Of a DNA stretch of 35,233 nucleotides, positions 6,273-17,000 are shown piece after piece (positions within the stretch are counted from its first letter, which is position 1; every line of letters begins with the position of its first letter). Origin of the DNA: Pseudomonas sp. N40(2020). Its GTDB lineage: Bacteria; Pseudomonadota; Gammaproteobacteria; Pseudomonadales; Pseudomonadaceae. Location: assembly GCF_014472415.1 (NCBI RefSeq), contig NZ_JACSZV010000056.1, positions 1 through 35,233 of the forward strand, in the 5' to 3' direction. A program made the position numbers and the translations under genes. The notes below the pieces were generated by a model. That model made no database searches, was not told the origin of the DNA, and saw only the letters and a list, made by a program, of their open reading frames with translations.

Positions 6273-7979
6273 ATGTACCCACCCGCCCTCGTGGCGAGGT
6301 TGTGCGTAGCTTTGCTGTGCCTGTCTCCGCTCCAATTCGCCGCCGCTGCACCCACCCCCGGCGACACCGATGTGATCCGCGAACGCCAGAACCGTCTGCT
6401 CGAAGAGCAGCAACGGCGTCTCGAAGAACTCAAGGACCTGCCCGGCAAGGACGTCAAACCCGCACAACCGGCAGCGCCGACCGACACCCGCTGCTTCCCG
6501 ATCAAGGACATCGAACTCAAGGGCGCCGACAGCCTTTCCGAGCGCGACAAGGCTCGCCTGCTCAAACCCTACATCGGCGAATGCCTCGGTGTGCCGCAGC
6601 TCAACGAGCTGCTCAAAGTCATCACCGATTACTACATCGAGAAAGGTCTGGTAACCAGCCGTGCCTACCTGCCGCAACAGGATCTGTCCGGCGGACATCT
6701 GAAGGTGCTGGTGGTCGAGGGCAAGCTTGAAGGCATGAAAGGCGCCGAGAACAGCAAGCTGTCGGAGCGCGAACTGGCCATGGCGTTTCCCGGCAAGTCG
6801 GGCGAACTGGTCAACCTGCGCGAGATTGAGCAGATGGTCGATCAACTCAATCGCCTGCCGTCCAATCAGGCAAAAATGGAGTTGGCACCGGGCCAGAACG
6901 TCGGCGGCAGCGAAGTGCTGGTCAACAACACCCCGCAGAAGCCCTGGCGTGCAGGCTTGTCGCGTAACAACGACGGCCAGCGCAGCACCGGCGAGCAACA
7001 GTGGGGCACGACGTTCGATTGGGACAGCCCGTTGGGCCTGGCCGATCAGTTGAGCCTGCGTGGCGGTCACGACGCGATGACCGATCACCAGCACACCTCC
7101 AACAACGCCATGCTCAATTACAACTTGCCATGGGGCTGGTGGAACTTCAGCTACACCTACAGCCAGAGCGAATACCGCTCGCAGATCGCTGCCAACGGCT
7201 ACAACTTCAAGCAGACCGGCGATAGCGAAAACCATCAGATCCGCGCTGAGCGTGTGATCCACCGCGACGCCGTCAGCAAGACCTCGCTCAACGCCGGCCT
7301 GTCTTACCTGCGCACCAACGCCTATATCGAAGACAGCAAACTCAAGCTGAGCAGCAACCGCATCAGCGAAGCGCAGTTCGGCTTCAACCACGGCCGCCGT
7401 GTCGGCAGTGCGTTCGTCAACTTCGACGCCGGCATGCAGGAAGGCATCGGCGCATTCGATGCGCAGGGCAGCCACGATCCAGGTCCCGGCGAGCCGAATG
7501 CGCGTTACCGCAAATACACCGCCACCCTGAGCTACTTGCAGCCGTTCAAGGTGTGGGGTGAGTCCTTCAGCTTCAGCAGCCTGATGACCGGCCAGCGCAG
7601 CGAAGACGCGCTGTTCAGCTCGCAGCGCACCAGCCTTGGCGGGTCGTCGTCGATCCGTGGCTACAAGGACCAATCGTTGTCCGGCGACAGCGGCGGTTAC
7701 TGGCGCAACGACCTGCGCTGGGCGCGTCCGGTGACCCTCGAATGGCTACAGCCGGTGTTCGCCGAATATGGCACCAGCCTCGGTTACGACCAGGGCGTGA
7801 TTCGTGGCGATCGCTACAACGGCGATCAGCACGGGCGCATGTCGAGCAACTCGCTCGAGCTGTTCGCCCGTGGCCAGAACGTCGCCGCCAGCGTGACGTT
7901 TGCCCATTCCCTGGAACGACCGGAGGCGCTGACCGAGCGCGAAGCGCCGATCTATTTCCGCCTGGATTTCTTCATCTAA
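6273..7979 (+). CDS. cdiB: Two-partner secretion outer-membrane transporter (CdiB/FhaC/ShlB family)
   Basis: A 568-residue TpsB transporter of normal length that exports the large adjacent exoprotein across the outer membrane. A signal peptide (hydrophobic stretch ending AAAAP, about residue 30) is followed by a charged helix rich in Glu, Gln and Arg (H1-plug helix type), POTRA1 from about residue 74 (CFPIKDIELKG), POTRA2 to about residue 215, and a 16-strand-type beta barrel. The L6-loop signature IRGY is at residues 461-464, and the protein ends in an aromatic terminal strand (FRLDFFI) as expected for an outer-membrane barrel. GAGGGA six bases upstream of the ATG supports the start. The exoprotein gene begins 25 bp after the stop, so the two form one operon. 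Confidence 0.93.
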   Translation: MYPPALVARLCVALLCLSPLQFAAAAPTPGDTDVIRERQNRLLEEQQRRLEELKDLPGKDVKPAQPAAPTDTRCFPIKDIELKGADSLSERDKARLLKPYIGECLGVPQLNELLKVITDYYIEKGLVTSRAYLPQQDLSGGHLKVLVVEGKLEGMKGAENSKLSERELAMAFPGKSGELVNLREIEQMVDQLNRLPSNQAKMELAPGQNVGGSEVLVNNTPQKPWRAGLSRNNDGQRSTGEQQWGTTFDWDSPLGLADQLSLRGGHDAMTDHQHTSNNAMLNYNLPWGWWNFSYTYSQSEYRSQIAANGYNFKQTGDSENHQIRAERVIHRDAVSKTSLNAGLSYLRTNAYIEDSKLKLSSNRISEAQFGFNHGRRVGSAFVNFDAGMQEGIGAFDAQGSHDPGPGEPNARYRKYTATLSYLQPFKVWGESFSFSSLMTGQRSEDALFSSQRTSLGGSSSIRGYKDQSLSGDSGGYWRNDLRWARPVTLEWLQPVFAEYGTSLGYDQGVIRGDRYNGDQHGRMSSNSLELFARGQNVAASVTFAHSLERPEALTEREAPIYFRLDFFI

Positions 7980-8004
7980 TTTTTGCCTGCCCCGAGATTC
8001 TGAC

Positions 8005-11000
8005 ATGGACATCCGTCAACTGGCCTACCTGGCCAGTCAGCCTTCTGCTGCCGTAAAACACCGCGAACACTTCCTGGGCATGCCAAAACGCGGTCTGGCG
8101 TTCCTGCTGGCGAACGTCATGTTCTGGCAACCGATGTGGGCGCAGGCGGATGGCATCGTGGTGGCCAACCCGAACACCTCGCTGGATCGGGCCGGCAACG
8201 GCGTGCCGATCATCAACATCGCCACGCCCAATGGCAGCGGGTTGTCGCACAACCAGTTCCATGATTACAACGTCGGCGCGCAGGGCGTCATCCTCAACAA
8301 CGGTTCCGGGCAGACCACGGCCACGCAACTGGGCGGCCACATTGTCGGCAACCCGAACCTGAAGAACAGCGGTTCGGCGCAGGCGATTCTCAACGAAGTC
8401 ATCAGTGGTAACCCGAGCCAGTTGCGCGGTTACACCGAGGTAGCGGGGCAGTCGGCGCGGGTGATTGTCGCCAACCCGTACGGCATCACCTGCAACGGTT
8501 GCGGCTTTATCAACTCGCCGCGCGTCACGCTGACCACTGGTAAACCCGTGCTCGACAACGGTCGGCTGGATCGATTCCAGGTCGATCAGGGCTCTGTGGC
8601 CATCGAAGGCGCGGGGCTTAACGCTACCAACGTCGACCGTTTCGAAATCATCACCCGCAGCGCCAAAATCAACGCGCAACTCCAGGCACAGAACCTGACG
8701 ATTGTTGCCGGGCGCAACGACGTCAACGCGCAAACCTTGAATGCCACGGCCCGTGCCGATGATGGCAGCGCCAAGCCGCAGTTGGCGATCGACTCCTCGG
8801 CGCTGGGCGGCATGTACGCCGGGGCGATCAAACTGGTCGGCACTGAGGCCGGGGTCGGGGTGAAACTCGACGGCAAACTGATTGCCAGTGGTGGCGATAT
8901 TCAGCTCGATGCCAACGGCCAGTTGAGTCTGGCCGATACCTCGGCGACCGGCGCGGTCAACGTCAAGGCTGCCAGCCTCGATGCGCAGGGTCCGGTTTAT
9001 GTAGGCACGGCGCTAAACGTGCAAACCCAAGGCAACCTGACCAACCGCCAAACCCTCGCCGCCCGCGACAGTATCAACCTCAGCGCCGGTGGCCAGTTGA
9101 CCAACGCCGGCGCCATCGAAGCGGGCGTTAACGCCGACGGCAGCCGCAATGCCACAGGCGACTTGAGCCTGAGCGCGCAGAACTTCGACAACAACGGCAA
9201 AAGCCTCACCGCCAGCCGCAACCTGACGGTCAACACCGCGCAAACCCTGAACAACCAAAACGGTGAAATTTCCAGCAGTGGCATCACCCGTGTCATCGCC
9301 GGCACAGTGAATAACCGAAGTGGCCAGATCCTCGGCGATCTGGGGCTGGCTATCGACCTCAGCGGCGTCATGGATAACCGTGACGGTGTGCTGGGTTCCG
9401 GCCAATCGGTCAATTTCAAAGCGGCCAGCCTCGATAACCGCGAGGCCGGTGTGCTGGTCAGCGATGGCGGCATGACGTTGCGCGTCAGTGGTCTGCTCGA
9501 CAACCGCAACAAAGGTGAAATCACCGCCAAAGGTGCCATCGATGCGCAAACCGGCAGCCTCGACAACCGCGACGGTAAAGTCATCGGCAAAAGCACCTTG
9601 GCACTGCGCGGCGATACGGCGGATAACCGTGGCGGCGTTATTCAGGCCGATCAGCAATTGACGCTGAATGTCGATCGTCTGGACAACCGCGACAAAGGCA
9701 TGGTCAGCGGCAAGGCGGGTATTGCCTACACCGGCACGCGTCTGGATAACAGCGGCGGATTGGTCAGCGCCGCCGGCCCGGTCAACTTGAACGCCAGTGA
9801 AGTGCAGAATGCCAAAGGCCGAATTTCCAGCCAGAACGACCTCACCGCCACCATCGGTTTGCTGCAGCAACAGGGCGGAGCTTTGGTCTCCCAAGGCAAT
9901 CTGAGCCTGACCGGTAAAACCCTCGACAACCGCAATGGCGGGCTGATCGGCAGTACAAAAGCGCTGACGTTGAATGTCGACGATATCGACAACCGCACCG
10001 GTGAAATCTCCAGCAACCTGCTGCTGAACATCAAGGGCCAGCGCCTGGATAACAGCGATGGCGGCAAAATTCTCGGCGGGACTGACCTCGGTCTGACCGT
10101 GGCTAAGCTGATCAACCAGAGCAAAGGCCTGATCAACGCCAAAGGCACAGCCACCCTCACCGGCAATACTCTGGACAACAGCGGTGGTCGCTTCAACAGC
10201 CTCAGCGGTCTGGTGATTACCCTCGACGATGCGCTGATCAACGCTCAGGGCAATATCAGCAGTGAAGGCACGCTGACAGCCAATGTCGGACGAATCGACA
10301 ACAGCGCCGGCAGCCTGAGCAGCGCCGGCATTCTGAAGATCACCAGCCGTGGCGCAGTGATCAACCACGCCGGTTCGATCAGCACCGACAATACGTTGAC
10401 CCTCAACAGCGCCAGTCTGGATAACAGCCACAAAGGTGTGATTTTCGGCAAAGGCGTCAGCCGGGTTGATACCGGCGACTTCGACAACAGCCTGGGCGGG
10501 AAACTGACCAGCGAGGCGTCGTTGAAGCTCAACGCCGCACAGGTCAACAACGCCACTGGCCGGATCGCCAGTCAGCAAGCGCTGGACGTGTCGGTCACCG
10601 GGCTGGATCAGCAGGGCGGCGAACTGTTCAGCAAGTCCGATCTGACCCTTGATCTGAACAACGGTCAGTTGAACAACCAGAAGGGTCTGATCAACGCACC
10701 CGGCACGCTGCTGCTGAAAAACCTCAACGGCTTAAACAACCAGGGCGGTGAAATTTCCAGCCAGCAAGCGTTCGAGATCGCGGCGCATGACCTGGACAAC
10801 AGCAACGGCAAACTGATCAGCCAACAGGGTCTGACGTTGCGCATTGCGCAGGCGTTGAACAACGTCAAAGGCGTCATATCCGGCGCATCGCTGGACAGCC
10901 ATAGCAACAGCCTCGACAACCACGAAGGCCTGATCAGCAGTCGCGGCGAGTTGCTGCTGACGACCGACAAGACGCTGGATAACCAGCTCGGCACAGTCAT

Positions 11001-14000
11001 CGCCGACGATCAACTGACGCTCACGGCCGACTTGCTGGATAACCGTGGCGGCAGCATCGCTGGCAAGTCCGATGCCATCGTCAACGCTAGAAACGTCAAT
11101 AACCAGAAAGGTAAATTGGTCGCCACCGGCGCGCTCGAAGTACACGCCGATGTGCTCGATAACCGTCAAACGGGCTTGCTCGGTGCCAGCAAAGACCTGA
11201 CCTTGACGGTCGATGATCTGGACAACCGTGGCGGCGAAATCAGCACCAACAGCAATCTGATGGTGACGGGTAAAAAACTCGACAACAGCGATGCAGGCAA
11301 AATCTTCAGCGGCAAGGCGTTGACCCTGACCGTCGATGAACTGATCAACCGCAACAAAGGCCTGATCAGCGCCGCCACGCTACTGAGTGTACGAGGGCAA
11401 TCGCTGAACAACAGCGGCGGCGAGTTGCTCAGCCAGCAAAACACGCAACTGACCCTCGACGGTGCATTCGATAACACCCAAGGCAAAGTCAGCAGTGAGG
11501 GCACATTGGGCGTCAAGACAGCCCAACTGATCAACATTAAGGGCAGTCTTTCCAGTGCCGCCGATCTGACCCTCGAAAGCGACGGCAGCGTCGATAACCA
11601 GGGTGGCCAAATCGTTACTGACGGTGCGCTTTCACTCAACAGCCGCAGCCTCGATAACCGCAAACAAGGCACGCTCAGTGGTAAAGGTGCAGTCACCGTC
11701 ACCACCGGTGCTTTCGATAACAGCAGTGGTTCGCTCAGCAGCGCCGCCACCCTCAACCTCGTTGCCGGTCAAGTGACCAACAACGATGCCGGTAGTATCG
11801 GCAGTCAGGGGGCGCTGACCGCATCGGTCTCGGGCCTCGATCAACAGGGCGGCAAGCTGTTCAGCAACACCCGCCTGAGCCTCGACCTGAACAACGGCCA
11901 GTTGAACAACCAGAACGGTCTGATCAACGCGCCAGGTGCGCTGCTGCTCAAGCAACTCAACGGCGTCAACAATCAGGGCGGTACCATTTCCAGCGGTGAA
12001 GCGTTCACTTTGGCCGCGCAAAATCTGGATAACAGCAACGGCAAGCTTTTGAGCAATCAGGGCCTGACCTTGCGCATTGCCAACGCGCTGGACAACGTCA
12101 AAGGCCTGATCGGCGCCGCGTCGATTGATGCACGCGCTGCCAGCCTGAACAATAGCGGCGGCAGCCTGGTCAGCCGAGGCGACCTCGAACTGACCGTGGA
12201 TGGATTGCTGCGCAACGATGACAGCGGGTTGATCAGCGCGGCGCAAGCGCTGCACATCGACAGTGGCGAGCTCAACAACCGCGACAGTGGTTTGATCATC
12301 AGCAAGGGCAACCTGACCCTGACCGCAAAAGGTCTGGACTCAAGCAATGATGGCGAAGTCTCCGCCAGCGGTGACATCAACCTGACGCTGACCTCGTTGA
12401 CCCAGAACGGTGGTCGCCTGATGGGCGACAAATCAGTCACCGTCGATCTCGCCAATGGCGACCTCAATAACCAAAACGGACTGCTCACCGCCAAAGGCCC
12501 ACTGACTCTCAACCGTCTGCGTGACCTCAACAACCAGAGCGGTGAAGTCTCCAGCAACCTCGGTTTTGATCTCATCGCCCAAGCGGTAAACAACACCTCC
12601 GGGAAAATCATCAGCGGCGAAAAACTGCTGTTGCGCGGCACCAGCCTGATTAACCAGAAAGGCTTGCTCTCCGGCTGGCAAGGACTCACGGTCAACGGTG
12701 ACAGCCTGGACAACCGCGACAGCGGCACGCTGTCCAGCAAGTTTGGCGATGTGTCGGTTGACCTCAAAGACGCGCTGCTCAACAGCGGCGCAGGCGCAGT
12801 GGTTGCCCAGAACAGCCTGAGCATCAAGGCCGGTAGCCTCGATAACAGCAACAAAGGCAATCTCAGCAGTGGCGCGGGGCAGACCCTGACACTGAACGGC
12901 GTGCTCAATAACAATCAGGGTGGCCTGATTGCCAGTGGCGCGGCACTGGATATCGTCAGCACCGCGTTCACCAATGCCGGTGGCGCTGTTAACGCCCAAC
13001 AGGCGATCAATGTCACGGCTTCGCGCCTGGACAACAGCGCTGGTCAGATTGCCGCTAACGGCGCGATCACCCTCGACCTGAGCGGCGACCTGAGCAACAA
13101 CGCCGGCAAATTGGCCGGCGCCGGTCCGATGCTGATCAAGGGTGTGACCGATCTGCGCAACCAAAACGGCCAAGTCGCCAGCCAGAACACCCTGGACGTG
13201 CGCACCGGCTCGCTGGACAACAGCAACAAGGGCACTCTCGCCGCCAATGACCAATTGCAAATCACCGCGACAGGCACCGTTAAAAACAATACTGACGGCT
13301 TGATCTACAGCAAGAACGCCGATGTTCAGCTCAAAGCAGCCAGCCTGCTCAACGGCGTGGGATCGATCCAGAGCGAGAAGGCGCTGACGCTTGAGGTCAG
13401 TGGTGACTTCGACAATCAGAGCGGCAAAGTCATCGCGCAAAACGGCGATGTGTCGATCAAAGCGGCCAACATCGATAACCGTGGCGGCACGCTCTCCAGC
13501 ATCAAAGGTGCATTGGAGGCACGTACGGTTGGCGTTCTGCGCAACGGTTTCGACCTGAACAACAACCGTCAGGGCGGCATCATTCAGGCACAGAGCCTGA
13601 CGCTGTCGGCATTGGCAGGCATGAGCAACAACGGCGGACGGATCTCCGCGCAAGCAGGCGATAGCAGCATTACCACGGCGGCGCTGGATAACGGCAATGG
13701 CGTGCTTTATGCGAAAGGACTGTTGGGCGTCATCGGTGCAAGTCTTGATAACACCAGCGGACAAATTGCCGCCAACCGCATCGACTTCGGTCTCAGTGGT
13801 GCGCTGAGCAACAACGCAGGCGTTATCGAGAGCGAAACTCAACTGACCGTCAAAGCGGCCAGCGTCAACAACCAGAACGGTCGTCTGCGTTCGCTGGGCA
13901 ATACCGGCAAGACCCTGTTCCAGATCGGTGGTTTGCTCGACAACCGCAACGGCGTGCTGGAAACCGCCAATACTGACATGACCTTGGCCGTGGGCAGCTT

Positions 14001-17000
14001 CCTCAATGGTGGCGGGCAACTCAACCACGTCGGCCGCGGCAAGTTCGACATCTCCACCGCCAATGTCATCGGCGCCGGCGGCAGCATCGTCACTGGTGGG
14101 CTGCTGGAACTCAATGCCGACAGCTGGAGCAACTCCAATGTCATTCAGGCCGGTCGCCTGAATGTCAACGTCGGGCAATTCAGCCAGACCGCCAGCGGCA
14201 AATTGCTGGCTTCCGATTCCCTGCAGATCCGTGGCGGCAACTGGACCAATGATGGCTTGATTGCCAGTGATGGCATCCTCGATATGCAAATCGGCGGCAC
14301 CTATGCCGGCAGCGGCCGTTTGACCAGTCAGCGTGGGGCTTACCTTTCCGTCGCGCAGATGAACGTCGCGGCGGGCGGCAGCTTCGCGGTAGGTGCAACG
14401 TCGACCATCAATGTCGGCGGGCAGCTCACCAACGCCGGACGCATGACCTCCAGCGAAGACCTGACGATCAATGCGGGCAGCGTTACCAACTACGGCACCC
14501 TGGGCGCGGCGCAGAACCTCATCGTCAACACGCCTTCGCTGCTCAATGACCGTGGGCTTATTTTCAGCGGCAACAACATGACGCTCGGCGTCAGCACGTT
14601 GACCAACCAGCACGGTGATTTCTACGGTCTGGGCGATGTGATGATAGGCGGGTATGGCGGCGCAGCACGGGCAGCGGGGGTGTACAACATTTCCGGCTCG
14701 ATGGAGAGCGGGCGCGGGTTCACGATCAATGCCGATGTGTTCGAGAACCGTACGGAAGGACCGACGGCATCGGTTGAACGCAAGCTCATTTCCGGGTTCA
14801 TCGCGGCAACTTGTGGTGACTGCGTTGGCGGCACCTTCAACAACTTCCTCGCCACTCGCGAGACTTACCAATTCTTCGACACCGATACCAGCGCCTCGGC
14901 GATGTTCAACGTCGGCAAGGATTTTACGTTCACAGGTGGCACGTTCCTCAACAGCAAAAGCACGGTAGCGGCGGGTGGCAACATCACCATCACTGCCGAC
15001 AGTTTGAAGAATATCGGTGCCAAGAGCGGGACTGTCGAAGTCACGCGTCAGTACAACTTCGAGATGGGCACTGGCACCACGGCGCAATTCATGGCCAACG
15101 TGATCCTGCCGTACAACCAGCGCAACAACCCTGATTTCCCATTTGTTTATTACGTCATCGCGCCGGAAGGCCTGATCCGTAAAGCGATCGCCAAAACCGT
15201 GGGCAATGGCATCGTCATCGTCGACGCCGAGACGGGCGAAAACGTCGGTAGTCGCAAATATGGCCGGGCCATGTCTGGTTATACCGCTGGCTTTGAAACC
15301 TCAACGCCATCGATGTATGACCCCAATAATCTGATGGCAATACCGAGTGAACTGGCACCGTTCGAAAAAGGCGTTGCTGTCGAGAAGCCGGTTAACAGTA
15401 CGGGAACTGCCGACACCACGAACTCGCGCAACGCAGTGATTCAGGCAGGTGGCAACGTCTCGATTACCGCCACCCGGGAAATTGAAAACAGCGTTATCCA
15501 TCAGGACTACAGCTCAACCGGTGGTACCAACAAAGTTGCTGATACTGCGGTCGGAAACAGCGGCACTGTCGTTGTGCGCATCAACAGCCAACTGCCGCCG
15601 GACCTTGCACAACAGCAAGTCAATCCGCTGAGCCTGCCAGGCTTCTCTTTGCCGACGGGCGAGAACGGTCTGTTCCGGCTGAGCGGGCAGGGCACCAGCA
15701 ACACTGCATCGTCAGGGAACACCGGGCCGGCTCCGACCTGGACCGTCGGCAGTGAAGCGGTAACTGCGCAGGACCACGTAGTCGCCGGCACCACTGGCGG
15801 CCCGCGCAATCTGTTTATTGATGCCCCGGCGCAAGTCTCCGACAGCTCTCGCGCAGTGGACACGTTCCACCGCACCCCGAGCGTGGTTCAGGCTATCGCC
15901 AGTGCGGTCGACGTCAATGTGCCGGTGAGTTCCGCCGGCCCGGGCATGAAAGATCGAGGCAACGACGCCAAAGAGTTGATCGACAACCGTCCGGTCACCC
16001 GCGTCACCGGTCTGCCGGACACTCAGGCACCGTCCAACCCGCACAAATACCTGATCGAAACCAACCCGGTACTCACCGACCTCAAGTCATTCATGAGCTC
16101 GGATTACCTGCTGGAAAAACTCGGCTTTAACCCTGACCAGAGCGCCAAGCGTCTCGGCGATGGTCTCTACGAACAACGCCTGATCCAGCAAGCCGTCACC
16201 GCCCGCACCGGCCAGGCCTTCCTCGACGGCCAAACCTCCAACGAGGGCATGTTCAAGTACCTGATGAACAATGCCATCGCCAGCAAGGACGCACTCAACC
16301 TGTCGGTCGGCGTCGGCCTCACGGCGCAGCAAGTCGCCGCGCTGACCCACGACATCGTCTGGCTCGAAGAGCATGAAGTGAATGGCGAAAAAGTCTTGGT
16401 GCCGGTGGTTTATCTGGCCCAGGCCAACGGCCGTCTCGGCCCGACCGGTGCGCTGATTGCCGGTAACGATGTGACGCTGATTGCCGGTGAAAACCTCGAT
16501 AACGTCGGCACGTTGAAAGCGACCAATAACCTGTCGGCGACGGCGGGCAAGGATCTGGTCAACAGCGGTTCGATCGAGGCGGGTAATCGTCTGGATCTGT
16601 TGGCGACCAACAACATCGTCAACAAGGCTGGCGGCATCATCGCCGGACGCGATGTGAGCCTGACCACCCGCACCGGCGATGTGATCAACGAGCGGACCAT
16701 CACCTCGATGGACGACCAGTACGGCACCGTCACCCGGCATCAGGACTTCGCCGATAACGCAGCCCGGATCGAGGCTGCCAACGACCTGACCGTCAAAGCA
16801 GCCAAGGACATCAACGTCATCGGCGGCGTGATGAAGAGCGGCCAGGACATGGCGTTAAACGCCGGTCGCGACGTCAATGTGGCGTCTGTGCAGGTTAACG
16901 ACAGTGCCTCGCTGGGTTGGAGGGGAACGGTCAGCAGCGTTACGCAACTGGGCGCCGATATTGATGCCGGGCGTGATTTCAAGGCGGACGCCAAGCGCGA

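Noticed and set aside
6222..7673. 483-codon - strand frame opposite the CdiB transporter
   Set aside because: The + strand frame has a complete TpsB architecture with the IRGY motif; the opposite frame has no recognisable domain.
9000..14500. Repeats in cdiA considered as a CRISPR array
   Set aside because: The repeats are coding, in frame, imperfect and not separated by unique spacers of constant length.
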